Source: Pardosa pseudoannulata (Eukaryota; Arthropoda; Arachnida; Araneae; Lycosidae). Taken from it: DNA of 64,000 nt. The position numbers and the translations under genes are program-made. Below, piece by piece: positions 13,501 through 26,504 of the stretch (positions are counted from its first letter, which is position 1; each line of letters begins with the position of its first letter). A model generated the notes under the pieces. It ran no database searches, was not told the DNA's origin, and saw nothing but the letters and a program-made list of their open reading frames with translations. The stretch spans positions 48,208,404-48,272,403 of the forward strand of contig CM063502.1 in assembly GCA_032207245.1 (NCBI GenBank). Direction: 5' to 3'.

Positions 13501-16500
13501 ATGGTGATGCTCTTTACTTCATGATATTTTAAATTACCCTGTTCAGGAGGTATAGTATCTACCAATTTCTTTGTATTTTGCTAACAGTAACAGTATAAGT
13601 TTTCTAATTAACAATTTTTAGGTGTTTGATGAAAGTGCATTAAGTTCAACAGCCCGTGAAGAATTATACAAGTATTACCCAGATGCAAAGCGTGCTCATC
13701 TAAAAAAAGGTGGAAATTTTCCATATTTAAGTGTTAGTGATGAAGTAAATCTTCACTTACAGGTAAATCTTCAGTGTTTTACTACTATTAAACTGTGTAT
13801 GTTTATGTGAAGCATTTTATGGCCATTTATTACTATGATTAGAAAAATTTAAACTAAGTTTCTCTGTTATAGGTACTTAAATATGCATATTTGTAAAATT
13901 CCATTAATTCTGTGTATTATTTAGATTTAAGTTTGAAATAATTTAATTTTCTACAGTATTTATCTAATTATATAAATTTGACTAAAATTTGAAATTGCTT
14001 TTAATGCATAATTTCCATTGTCATTGATCTTAAATTTTTATCTAAAAGGTTAATTTAATACACTTTTCTCTTTAATAATTATTCATAACTAAAGTTTGAA
14101 ATAAAATTGTATTTTTATCCTATTTACTGATTGAAAGGGAAATTTGTTTATAGCAAAAAGCATATATAAACACCTACAGTAGTGGCCAAAATGGTGCAAA
14201 CCTTTTGGGAAAAAAATGACATTTTTATGTTTGAGAGTTTGCAACTCTTCGGTTTATAAAATTTAATATCAAAAAAGTATATATCACTTGAAAGATATTT
14301 TAATCAAAATATTAATGGAATAACTTACATGAAGGAAATTTTATTATGACTTAACTTTTGATAAAGAAGGGAAACTCAGGAAAAAAATTAGCTTTACAAA
14401 CAATCTGACAATGTCAGTTGATACTTAGTTGGGTAACCTTTGTATTCTTATAATACCTTTTCATGGAGTTCACTAACTGTTATAATGTGAAACCAAAATT
14501 TAATTATTGCTTCTATCGATTGGATTTAATTGCTGGGTTGTTTATCACAGGCAAATTTATTTAGTTGCCTCTCTAGATTTTTGATTAGTTTAAGATCCAG
14601 TCTATTCCAGTAGAGGAATATGATTATCTTATAACCAGTTTTTGCATACAGTAGCTGCATGGCATGGATCCAAAACCTATTGATATATAAATGCTCTATT
14701 TTCTTTATAAAAGATCATGTGTGGATGGATGGCTTCAGTTTAAGCTTAAGTATTTTCTGTATGTGGTTTTGGGCAGTTATATTTCCATTTATGACACAAA
14801 ATCTGCCTGTAACTTTTGATGTCATGCAACCCCATGTCATGACTCTAACTGTATGTTTCACTGTAAGTATAACACATTGAAGATGGCATATCTTTGCCAA
14901 TTCTTCATCTTATGAATTTTAGGCCTACTTCCAAACCAAGAGATTTTAATCTTATCATTTCAAACAACACTGCTTCATTGTTGCATCTGCATGGATACTA
15001 TTTAACCAATGTCCAATTAACATAACTTCTAGCCCAGTTTAATCTTTTCCACTTTTCTTTGAGTTATATCAATGGCTTTTTTTATGAAATTCTTGTATTT
15101 AGACCAAATTTCATCAATTTGCAGTGAAGATCCTCACACTTTAAATTACATTTCTCCTTGTATATATATTCTTAGATGATTTTCTCCTCAAACATCAACT
15201 GTGTCTTTTAATTCTCCTAACCTTAGTTGATGATGTGCATCATTTTCTGCCTTTACCAATTTTGTTGTATAGTGTTTAGACTCCTATTTCTTCTAAAAAT
15301 TTAAAACTGCCACCTTTGGTTAAATTTCAAAAAAATTCTCTCTAGCCATTATCATGTAATAGCATCATTTTATATTGCTTTTCTGGTGACCAGTGAACTC
15401 TTTGTGCCATTTCTGATTTATAATGTTGTACAATTTTTTTCAAAAGGAAAAAACAAAAAAATAACCAATTTACTAGTAATCATTTTACCCACTGACATAT
15501 GTCCTCCTTTGAACTCCAGTAAAATTATATAAAGTTGATTCCTACTGGAACCGTACTGGCTTGTTGTCAAAACAAGATACTTTACTGGCTTTCTAAACAC
15601 CAAAGCTCATTGACTACATACAAATGAAGGAAAGATAGTATGAGTAAAGTAGTGAATATTAATTAAATGATTTCTGTAGCAGAGCAAACCATTATATTTC
15701 TAATTTTTATGTAAAATAGGTAATTTTTTTTATGAAAACTTTTTATTGAGTGGTAATAAAGCAAAACTAATATAAAAAAATTGCACTAAGCATAACTGAA
15801 GTCTAAATAATTGAAAATAAACTAATAGTTAAGTTTTGAAGTTAATATTTTTACCGAACATTAGACTTACTTCAGCTTCAAATTTATTTAATTGAAACTA
15901 AACTCAATTTTTAAGACCCAACAAATTATGTGGCATTGATGTGACACTTTATTAAAATTATGCAGATGTGTGGTAAAAGAAACTACTTAAAAACCCCCAT
16001 TTGAAATGGGATTTCTATTAACCCTTTAAGGATCAGCACATAAATGCTGTATGAGTTTACCATTGGGAAAACCGTTGCCATTTAATGTCATCAGATAATT
16101 AAATCTAGCATTTAAAAATTTAAACAAAACATTCAGATCTGATTACACTTATAATGCTAATATCTCAATATCAACCAGAGATCATCGCATGAAAGCGACA
16201 CTGGGCTGATAAGAGTGGAATAGCTATGTCTCATATACAAGATGCTAGTTGCAAATGGGTTAAAGAAACTTTATTGTTATCCCATGTCATGATTAGAAAC
16301 AAGCAGCTATTGCCAAAAAAATATTAAGTTTTAAAATATCTCCATAATTATTATTACTAAGCATTTATTTTATTATAGATCATTAAAGCAAAGTGATGTT
16401 CGTCCATCAACTAAAAATTCCTATAAAAGTCTCTTGTTTTGTAAATTGACCGTTACATGATACTGGCATTTTGCAGTCAACAGAACTAGGTAACACTGAG

Positions 16501-17150
16501 AGTACTTTCATTGCTTTTCCTGTTAAGTCCTGAAAAACTCGTTAAACTACCTCTGAATTTCAGAATTTAATTATCAGACCCAAATTATTGATTTGAAACT
16601 TCTTGTGTACACTCAAGTTTTATGGATATATTATTAATTCCTGGAATACTTTTTAAGATTACACATCATGAGCGTTCAGGTTGACCATTGGTCTCAGGCA
16701 AATGCTCAGCTTTAGTTCAAACACAGTTTTGGTAAATGTTCAATTCTTGTAACAGAATAAATGAAGGTGGCAATTAATAAGTTTGTTCTATCATAAGAAA
16801 AATAGATAGGGAGATTTGCAGGATGTAGAACTCTTACAATTAAAAACTAAGAAAAAGTACTATAATAGTTATGCAGGAAATTAAAGATTAAGCAAATTAT
16901 GCAAAATTCTGTTTACGTATATGTGATATCTTGTTACTGTAAGTTCTAAAAGATTGCTTAATTTCTTTGGATAAATAAGGTGAACTACTTGGTTTTTAAT
17001 AAACCGTAATTGATATTTATGTTTCAGATTCATCTGCGACCCTTTGAAAATACAAAATATTCAGCTTGTGATGGTCCTGGTATTGTTCCTGTTGACCCTC
17101 AGAATGAATCTTTCGTTGATCCACAGAATGAGTGTCATGAAACCAGTTAA
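4503..17150 (+). CDS. SPG21: SPG21 / maspardin, complete, 8 coding exons, 317 aa
   Basis: Coding exons: 4503-4586, 4659-4820, 5764-5844, 7052-7197, 8064-8172, 11297-11404, 13622-13762, 17028-17150. All junctions are GT-AG; only the exon 4/5 junction falls inside a codon (phase 2). The product is an alpha/beta-hydrolase-fold protein. Family knowledge: the human orthologue is a cytosolic/endosomal protein that binds CD4 and is mutated in Mast syndrome (SPG21); it is 308 aa, close to the length here. Diagnostic blocks: [19 protein letters not shown] (residues 29-47), [11 protein letters not shown], the nucleophile elbow G-S-S-L-G with Ser116, [19 protein letters not shown], and GGNFPYL near residue 260. 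The start at 4503 gives an N-terminus alignable with the human one. The C-terminal tail has VDPQNE twice. Intron 7 (3.3 kb) and intron 5 (3.1 kb) are longest. No truncation or frameshift. Whether the protein is an active hydrolase is not decided by sequence. Confidence 0.97.
6245..6543 (+). repeat. tRNA-derived SINE in SPG21 intron 3
   Basis: A GC-richer island of about 300 bp in an AT-rich intron. It begins with a pol III promoter-like head: an A-box region (GCTCAGTGGCTTTGGGGTAG) and a B-box (GGTCCGAAGTTCGATCCC). A conserved-looking body follows (AACCCTTCAGCGGGTAGAC, AACACTGGGGG), and it ends in a T-rich tail near 6535-6545. It is same-sense with SPG21. The body resembles the central domains of widespread metazoan SINEs, but I cannot name the family. 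Confidence 0.8.
8173..11296 (+). other. SPG21 intron 5
   Basis: AT-rich intron between GT (8173) and AG (11295-11296), with a polypyrimidine tract before the acceptor. Apart from a T-run near 9173-9193 I saw no recognisable gene or transposon; the small open frame at 10053-10235 has no recognisable homology. Confidence 0.6.
14175..15170 (-). mobile_element. Tc1/mariner transposon relic in SPG21 intron 7
   Basis: The minus strand, through several frames, gives the end of a Tc1 transposase: a KNW segment near 14620, a region like SPDLNPIENLW converted to [15 protein letters not shown], then DKQPSN and [20 protein letters not shown] down to about 14450. Earlier pieces toward 15170 include [12 protein letters not shown]. 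An AGTAGTGGCCAAAATGG end-like sequence lies at about 14180-14196, typical of Tc1 terminal repeats. The other end was not found. Stops and indels throughout show it is dead. Confidence 0.75.
16022..16259. mobile_element. Candidate piggyBac-like MITE with TTAA flanks
   Basis: A 238-bp segment in SPG21 intron 7 begins CCCTTTAAGG and ends with ...CAAATGGG. It is flanked on both sides by TTAA (16018-16021 and 16260-16263), the target duplication of piggyBac elements. It has no coding capacity. TTAA is common in this AT-rich DNA, so the call rests on the CCC/GGG ends and the locally higher GC content. Confidence 0.45.
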
Positions 17151-18265
17151 GCATCTTTGATAAGATTATCTGCTCTATCATCTGTGATTAAAGTTACTTT
17201 TTTTCCACAAACTTTTAAAGCAAAAAGGAATTCTTTTTCTGTTTATTGAAAACATTGGTGTGGAGTAAATAACTAGAATTATATATTTTGCTTTTATGAT
17301 TAAGATGGTTGGTAAAGGAAAGAAAAAAAAAGTTTTCTTTTTTTCCACTTCGATTGTTCACTTTGTGTACATAAAACTTTAAGCAATAACATCAAGTCAC
17401 ACCTTGTTTCTTTCTCTTAAGATAAACTTTTCATTTTGGATTTTATCTGCATGGATACTATTTAACTTTTAAAAGTTATATTGACCTTCCTATTATATAT
17501 GGATTAGTTGGTTTTAAAACAAGAAAAAAAGTGCTTAATATTGTGCCTTATCTAATATAATTTTGTTGCCTTAGTTTTGAACTATTTTAATAAGCAAAAC
17601 ATTTTTCTTTTTTATCTATTCAGTGATGCCATATAACATTTATTATGTGAAAATTTAGAAAGATTGTTCTAAATATTCTCATAAAAAGTAGTGTTAAGCT
17701 TTTTAAGCTTCATATTTATTTCAAACTGTATGAAAGGTAATTAACTATATTCAAGAATTTTAGTTCTAATTCAATATAAAGAAAATGATTTTGTGCCATA
17801 ATTTTTTTTCATCTGAAAGTGCTAGAATGTAACTATGTAAAAATTTTAACTTTTTTTCTGATGAACTTTGTACTATGCAATGTTTAATTTCTTCTATTAA
17901 AGTTCTGAAATATGTAATTAGTTTTCCAAAAAGCAAACTAATAGATGTCTCTATTTTGTACTGATTCACAAATTGTTAAAAATATAAAATGAAAACCCGA
18001 ATTGAACTATCAAATTTGTCTTACTGCTCAATGCAAGGTTAAATGCAAAGTTTGCACATGATATTTGATCCATGTTGATTAATTTTTAGCATCTAAGAGA
18101 AATCACTTGTTTATTTTTCTGTAAAATGGTCAAAACTCTTTTCAGTTCATTTCTTTATACGTTATTGTCAATTAACTAGCTTTTATAAATGTATACAAAT
18201 ATAAATTTTTTTCAATTTTTTCATTACCCAATAGACTGGAAGTTGTTCAAATTTAGTGTTTTGCA

Positions 18266-18271
18266 AATAAA
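18266..18271 (+). promoter_or_regulatory. Candidate SPG21 poly(A) signal
   Basis: A canonical AATAAA about 1.1 kb after the SPG21 stop, followed within 20 bases by a T-rich stretch. Other AATAAA copies occur downstream (for example near 19175), so the true 3' end is not settled. Confidence 0.35.
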
Positions 18272-18753
18272 ATTTACGCATTTTTTGCCTTGAAATATAC
18301 ATAAGTGATATAAATTTAAACAGTGATATCATCATATATAAAGTTACTGCTTGTTGAACTCATTTACTTAATTGTGCAAACTGAACATAATTATATTTAT
18401 TTCTTCACAGTAAAAATCTTATTGTGTATACCCATATTCACAATGGAGTATTTTATTCTAGTTTTTATTTGTTTACAAATGTAGGTAAATAACTTAGCTC
18501 TATACAACTATTAATAGTTACTGATATTTTATTACAAAGATGAACGTTAATCATCTTTGATAAATATATAATTCAAATCTACTATTTTCTTAAACCTTAT
18601 TAGTTCAATATTCCATCAGACTAATATATTAGTCACGCCCAGGCATTTGGTAATTGATATGAATAATCAACTTATCATATCCCATTGTTAAAATTAGCTT
18701 CTATAAAATTTTATAAGGATTGTGCAGCACTTATTTTCCCAATTTAAGGGATG

Positions 18754-18758
<5 letters not shown>

Positions 18759-18822
<64 letters not shown>
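18759..18822. repeat. (TA)n microsatellite
   Basis: About 32 uninterrupted TA units. Confidence 0.9.
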
Positions 18823-20289
18823 GTATTTTATATAGAATATAAACACTTAAAAACTTGAATCTGTTGGAGAAATGAGTATTTCCTTTTTTCAGTTTGTATT
18901 AATACTAATGGGTGTATAACTGTTTGTAAGTGTACATATATGTGCTAGTAGGTATTATGTGGAGAAAAGGTTTGCTGTAAATTTTCATAAATTTTGTATG
19001 ATTTAAGCTAAATTTTATAAGAAATTGTTTTTATAAAATGTTATTTATATTTGTTGTGTGATTTTTTTAAAAAACATGTTTCACATATATCCAACAACTT
19101 TAGGGGTTCTCTCTTTTTTATGTTTTAATGATGCTATCAACTAATCCTCAAAATTTTTAATATTTTTAAGATGAAATAAAGAATATAAGGTTTATAATAG
19201 TCTATTTTACACCTAGTCATGATTTTATAGGTTTTAATTTCATTGCAAATTGTAAGTATTTAAGGCATTTTCATATTCATTCTCAAGATTAGTTCCTGAA
19301 CTGAAAAAAAAAAGTTGATAATAAAAGGGATAGTTGTATTAATGAAATAGAAACTAAAATTCAGGCAAGTAAATTAATTGAAAAAATATTTTCTTTAGTT
19401 TATATTTTACAAGAAGCTATAGAAAACTTTTATAATTTAGATTGTTAATTTTTCAATAATATAAAATTTATTGGAAATAACTTATGTTTACAATAGCAAT
19501 GGAAATTATTGTTATAAATCGTTTGACACTGAAGCCAGGAAATGACATATTCCTCAATGAAAAAGGAAAAAAAAATTTTGATTTTAAATATTTCAGTCAA
19601 TTTTTATTACAGGTTTTGGAACATTTGTGTTAGTTCTTAGGACCAGTTTAATTATTAAATATAATGATAGGTAATGGAAAAAAAACTTTTTTACCATTAT
19701 GAACTGCAGGGTCTCATGCACTTTCAGAATTTCTCAAAGAATATCTAATTATGAGCAGCCCTTCTTGCTGGATAATTTAATGTAATTTTTTTGTTGAGAG
19801 GAGCAACACTGCTAATAAAATTGTTTTAAATGACAAAATCCCCATTAAGATTGGGTATAACAAAATAAAGTCACTCAAGCTATCTTTTAACCCCTTGTCA
19901 GGCATTTTAGTCAAATTTTAACAGGGTTAGCTGGACTGTTGTAGTGGGTAACAATGAATAAGTGTTGCTATAGGGCATTACAAGTTTTGTAAAAATTCTC
20001 ATGCAATGATTCTACAACAAAAAAAGGTACTGCAATTAAGGCAGTTTTCTCAGGGAAGCTTGACAAAATAGAAAACCTATGGAAATCCTATTGTAAATTG
20101 GAAAACTCCATTGATGACAAAAATAATCAGTAATATAACAAAATGTCTAGGAATAATAAAAAACTGTCCATATTATGTGTTCCCTCTTTTAAAATCATCT
20201 CTCCTTCTTTCTCTAAGTCTACAATATTGTAAAAGTGATTATTCTTAGCCACACTAGGAGTAAACAATTGTAGTACAATCATTATGTAT

Positions 20290-20456
20290 TGGTTTTGAGA
20301 ACTACAGCCTAATGTTTTGCACACAAGGGCTAATGAGACTGGAACCTACTGCTTAAAGCTGATTCCGAACTGCTATGAACATCCATGCCTGCAGTGGGAT
20401 TCGAATACGCAAACTCCGGTTCCAAAGAGCAGCGCTCTACCATTCGGTCATCATTT
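20290..20456 (-). repeat. tRNA-derived SINE copy
   Basis: On the minus strand a tRNA-like head (ACCGAATGGTAGAGCGCTGC, then TATTCGAATCCCACTGCAG with a B-box) is followed by a body and 3' part ending ...AGGCTGTAGTTCTCAAAACC. The same order recurs at 42665-42828 (+) and 62855-63019 (-). It is not a functional tRNA: the cloverleaf 3' half is replaced by SINE body. Confidence 0.75.
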
Positions 20457-21056
20457 AGCTTCAATAACTATGAAAAGGTCTTTAAATGTAAGTACCATGC
20501 ACACCCTTTTTATTTTGATGATAAAATTACATTTCAAAGATTAAATCTTATGCATTTAAATATAAATTTATATAGTAAATGGTATAAAAGTGTGTTCTGA
20601 AAGTAAATAACAAGTTATCAGATGTAATTTAAATTTCAAGTAGAGTATCAAATTAACAAAATAATAAAACTCAAAATGCTGATATGAGCTCTTATGATTG
20701 ATTAAAATGTTAATTGGGAATGCTCAAGAGTTGAGTATTAAATAATTTATTTAATATGCTAGATTGTTTTCAATAATTTTTTAAATGAAAAATATAACAT
20801 TGTGATCATATATATATATATATATATCTCATAACTGCTATTTATCGTACATGTGTGTGATAGTACTACTAAACTGACAAAAATTTCATTTGTACAGTGT
20901 CTTATATAGCATTTAAAAAGTTTATAACACTTGGACAATATTCAACAGATTTATTTGATATTATAGGCAAGCATATTATACAAGACATCAAATCATGTTA
21001 AATAATTGCTAATCATTTACAAAATCACTAATATAAAATTTTTTCTATACTTGCAG

Positions 21057-21191
21057 GGAAGAGATTTTATAGCAATGCTCTATAAATCAAAGAGTGATGT
21101 AAAAACTACAAAATACCGGAGCTTTATACAAGACTTTTATAAAAATAAAAAAAATGGCAAAAATAGATGGCATGTAAGTAATTGCATATAA
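21057..21191 (+). other. Candidate terminal exon on the plus strand (orphan)
   Basis: A strong acceptor context (T-rich tract then TTGCAG, AG at 21055-21056) is followed by an open frame of 44 codons to TAA at 21189-21191, with AATAAA at 21209-21214. A GTAAGT donor at 21174 offers an alternative internal exon of 117 bp. The peptide starts GRDFIAMLYKSKSDVK and is basic; I do not recognise it. SPG21 exon 7 ends in phase 0, so this could serve as an alternative last exon of SPG21, or belong to another transcript, or be chance. It lies antisense just past the OSCP1 stop. Confidence 0.3.
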
Positions 21192-21334
21192 AGCTCTTTG
21201 GATATTTTAAATAAAATTTACACACATAAGGCTATTTAAAATTAAAATTTTTCAATAACTTTAATAGAAATTTTTTAATTTTAGTTTTACAAATTTCTTT
21301 AATAACATAAATCTATTCACAATGTAATTTATTA

Positions 21335-24300
21335 CTAAATATTATTAGTTTCCACAGTGTCTAACAGTTCCAAAATGTCAAACTTTTGTCGATCCTCCAC
21401 ATTTACGACTAGATCATTACAAATTTTTTCTAGATCCTGCTTTGATTTCTAGAAAGAGTCAAAATGCTAATTATTACTCATTAAATAGAAACATGAAATT
21501 TTACAAAATTTGTATAAAGAATTATAATTATGTTATAAAATACAATTTTAATTGCAAAACTATAAGATTATTTTACCTGTGAAGCATCAATATTCACAAC
21601 AGAACAGCTTTCTTCGACTTCAAAACCATCTCTGTAATAAATAACCACAATCATTGCTAATTAAATATAGTTAGATAACTTTTAATGATGTTATATGATG
21701 ATGTGATGAGCAAATTGTGATTGAAATGTATCCTCAATTATACACATTGTAAATAAATGGCTATTCTTTTTGAGCAATTATGTTACAAGAACTACATGTC
21801 CAGAAATTTAAAATAATAATAAAACTTCATGAATAAAATGAGTTAATTACAATAAAACAGTCTGAAACGAAGAATATATACTCAGTGTGCAAGTAAACTT
21901 TATTATAGCTCATCAACACATAGGTTACTTGGATTGCTATATGGCAGTAGTTTTAGGAAGTCTTCTATTTTAGGTACTTTTCCTACATCCAAATTTTTTC
22001 CACAGTGCCTTATGTAAATCTTCAAAAAGTAATTTTTACAAAATAACAAATTTACAAAATCTAAACACCAGAACTGACATCCATTTATTTATAAATTTTA
22101 AACATTTATCAACAAACTAATTACTAGTTCATAATACATAAAGTTAAAGAACAAAAATAAACATTATATAATATCTCCCTATGCCGATTTGAAGAAGTGG
22201 AAAGGTTTCTAAGGCAGTAGACTTTCAGAATCACTGCTGTATGGTACAGTAATGAAAAGATACACCATATAATAAACTAATATTTTGTGCAGTTTGTAAG
22301 TAAATTTTCTACTGATAAATAAAACCTTTTGTAAAAAGCAATCATAGTTTTAAGAAGCATATGACCAGAAATGAAAATATGTACAGTAGTGAATATTGGA
22401 CAAGATTATGGTCTCCCTCTATATGATGTGAAACAGGGTAAACATCTTATATTTTGATTAGTTGGTCCTTCAGTTTTGGCAAATTAGTTTGATCTCCTTA
22501 TAAGATATATTTAATAATTGAATGCCCTTGATGTCTTTTAATAGTAAGTATATAAATGTTCTACTGTTACAGGAGTAGTCCTTTGCCGGATAAATGCGCA
22601 ATCATGCAACACTTGGACACAATGGTAGTTCCAAGTCTCTTTTGCAATTCTATATTTTTACTCTGCAGATGATGAATACTTTATGGGCAATAATGCAACT
22701 ATTCAGCATGCTGCAACCATTTGAAATCGGTTCACTAACATCTATCAAACAGCTTCCTTGGCTGTTATATAAAGCCCAGATCTTAATCTAATAAAAAAAT
22801 GTTTAGGACATGTTAGCAAGTCTTATCAAACAGCTATCCTTATTTCCATCTAGTTTATAGGGTTTTAAGGTCTGTTTAGCCAATGTATGGTATTTTCTGG
22901 ATGCAAATGTATTCCAGAAGCATGTAGAATCCCTGTTATCCATGCAAAAGAAGGTCCAACAAAATATTAATTCTAGTTTTATAATTTATTGGCCAGTGTA
23001 TGCATTGTATCCACATCATCATCAAAAGATATATAATAAAGTGAAATTCTCCAGAGAATATCTATTTTTAAGATTCGATATTCACAGGAAAAACTTTATG
23101 AAGTGCTTATATGTTGAAGATAGTTTATTAGTATTATGTGAAAGTACTATGAAGAAAATATAAATGTGCTTTATGAAATTAATAATTTACTAGTGCCTAA
23201 TTTATGATTTCAGGCCTAAATAATAAATGTATTTCACAAGGAATTATAGAATGCTAACATGTTGCTTGCTTTCAAAAAAGTATCTATATTCTCAAAATTA
23301 ACTATGTGAAAAAAGACTATTAAAACATCTAATTTTAATTATATTACTCAGGTAAATTATAAAATCTTATTACTAATTATAAAAGATTAATTTATCTTAC
23401 AACTCATAACTTTCATCACTTGGTGAAGCTAGCATTATTTCAGGCACAGTGTCAGAAGGCACACATTTTCCAATAAGGCGTGTGAGAAGACTCAATTCTT
23501 CTATCCCTTGAAGTTCTTTATCCTGCAAAATTAGAAGTGCCATAAACTCTCTTTTCACTAAAACAATTTATAATAATAGTTTGATAAGACTGTAAAATGA
23601 TTTTACTGACACTAGGGTTTTCTGTATTTTCTGAAGGTACCATGTTAGGCTGCACTGGCATATTTGTTGGTTCTCCAGCAGCTGACAGAATGTATCTATA
23701 TAGATACAATATAAAATTTTACTATAAAGTAACAGCATAAGTAAAGTACATCAGAATGCAAATGTGGAGACTTACATGTTTGTTCCAAGGGTAAAATTTC
23801 TTTCTCCATCAAATTCAAAACAAGCTGAAGAAAGAGATAATTTGTCTTTCTCACGAGATCTTCTATAAAAAATACATAGAATTAATAATAAATACAAGAT
23901 CATTTTATAGAAATGTTGCTGGTATATAATCAAGCCTTAAAACTTCACATCCTTGATGAAGGTACTTGAATGTTCTTGTTGTTTTAACATTTTCTAACAA
24001 AACCCCTTAAATGCAAGCAATAATATGGTGATATCAGTTGGAAGTCAATATCTGCTCAAGCAACATTGCCTTGACTAAAATCTATGACAGGACATATATC
24101 AAATTCGTTGTAAAATTAGGGTAGAAGAATAGTCAAATTATCTGACTCTGAAACAGGTTTATAGTATCAATGTTTTGAAGAAATTAGCAACCTAAAAATG
24201 AATAAATCATTCCAAAAGTGTAAGAAAAGAAATGGAGCATAATTCCCGCAATAACAAACCCTCTACTTCAGAAAATCCCAGTAATATGCCCTGTGAAATA

Positions 24301-26456
24301 TTAGCCTATCTTTCACCATCACAACAATAGACAATTTACAAACAAGGAGTTATACTGCACAAATTTTAATAGGAAAACCTCTACCTTCACCTTACAGCCC
24401 TAATGTAATCCTATCACACTTCATTTCCAAACATGATAAAAATCGTTGGAAGATATAAAGAGTTTCTTTAACATAGTTCAAACTACATGGTTTATTTATA
24501 GTATTAGGGTCTACTTTTTGACTACACAACAGATAATGAGACTGGGACATACTTCTGAAAGTCAATTCTAAATGGCTATGATTCCAATAATCATAACACT
24601 AATTATTAAATTCATTAGAAGGAAAAGTTTCTACAGCTAAATTTTAGAAGCATCTTTGTCACCTATTAAAAATAATGCTCTAAACAAATAATTAAATTAC
24701 TTCAGGAAAGAAAAAACATTGCATTGGCTGTTTCATGGATTTTATACCTAATTAACTCTTCACAACCTACAAATTAAAATTTTTAATATACTGAGGTTCC
24801 AAATCTGAATATTTTCTATCTCCTAGTCACAAATGTTCACCTATCAATCTAAGAAAATTGTACCAACTATATTTTTAACAGTTAGTATGCTTATCTGGCC
24901 TTATTTTAACACTTAAGGAGAATAGTTCCCATAGTAATAATTCATTATCAGCATTACCCCATGAGCATCAGCAGTCCTACCTCTAGGGGGAAAGAAGTTT
25001 TCTCGACTTGGTTGTGCTACTTTGGCTTTCAGAGGTATCAACTATCACTAGCTATTAAGGAATTGAAAGGGTTAAATCTTAATGAACAAAAATAAATCTA
25101 GAACAAAAGTGATAAAGAAAAAGTTATTAAATTAATAATAATTAAACCAGAATACCTACGGCTGTAACTCTTCACTTTTGTTAGTAACAATTTCCCCACT
25201 AGGTAACTGTAAGCCCAATTTCATTAAAACGGACACCTAAAAAAAATTAAGTTATGAATATGAAGGATTTATTGATAACAAAATAAATTGCACATTCATC
25301 AACAATACTCAAGTAATACAAAAGGCCGAATTAAAAGGAAAATGAAAATATGAATAGACTACAACTCCCAATTTAATCAAATCCCAGATTCAATTAGTAA
25401 ATCACAAATACTTGGTAGATACAATGTTAAATCTATAAGAGCAGAACTTGCATTTAATGAGCTAACCATAGCTATAGACAGCAATAATTATGAGATTCAT
25501 AAAATTTCTATTGACTTTTACCTCTCCAGCCCATCTAATACTTTCTTGGAAAAATTCCTTTACTTGGAAATAAGAATTTGATAAATATGTATCTTTTAAT
25601 ACTAATGTTATCACTTCCAAGATACCTCTCTTGAGAATATTAGAGCAGAAAATGAAACTATAGTAGATGAAAAAATTATGAAAGTGATGATGATAATTGT
25701 AAAAGTAAAGAACACCAAGTTTAACTTAATGTCTTTTCAACCAACCCAACATAATGTCTTTTCAGTGTGCAATAATAATTCAAGCTTTTTTTAAACCAAG
25801 GATGCAAAAACAATGGGCCATTTTTGGCCATGAGTTTGATCCTAAAAACAATTAAACAATCAAAGAAAATTAACCAACTTCTTTTGTATAATATATAAAT
25901 AAAATATAAAGTATATATAATAAAGAATGATGTTGTTTTAATTTTCAAGAACCCATTTTTTATAAATACTCAGTTATAATGAACAAATATCTTAGCATCT
26001 CAGTGCTCACTCTAATTAAGTTTACAGTAATAACAGTTATATATAAATATTGAACAAAGCTGGAAGTTAGAAAAATACTTCTAAAACATTCCATAATTAG
26101 CAGTTTATCTGTACAAAAGGTTTGATAACCGGAGAATCTTTTTATCAGCTTTTAGTTGAAATGTAATCTATAAAAGCATATAAAAAGTATGAGATATTCT
26201 AGATGATCCTGAATAGAAAATGCTTTTATTCAATAGCCAATTCTAAAACCAAAATGTATACATCTAACTTTGAATAGCAGACAGTAATTCCATATTCCCA
26301 ACTTTTCTACTAATTAAAGATTTCACTATATTACTGTAAGAGTTCTAAGATCTTAATATCATTTAGATTTGATTACTAGTAGATTAATGTATCATTTTTT
26401 AGCTTAATGAGAATTAAAAGACTGTGAATTCAAGTTTGATTCTGCTAACAAAATAA

Positions 26457-26504
<48 letters not shown>

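Larger units (their letters stand above)
17151..21334. other. Convergent intergenic region between SPG21 and OSCP1
   Basis: Contains the SPG21 3' UTR, a (TA)n tract at 18759-18822, a minus-oriented SINE at about 20290-20456, a (TA)n at 20808-20827 and a candidate plus-strand terminal exon at 21057. Otherwise AT-rich, with no recognisable gene. Confidence 0.6.

Noticed and set aside
20317..20600. Overlapping plus-strand open frames
   Set aside because: They run through a minus-oriented SINE and have no recognisable homology.
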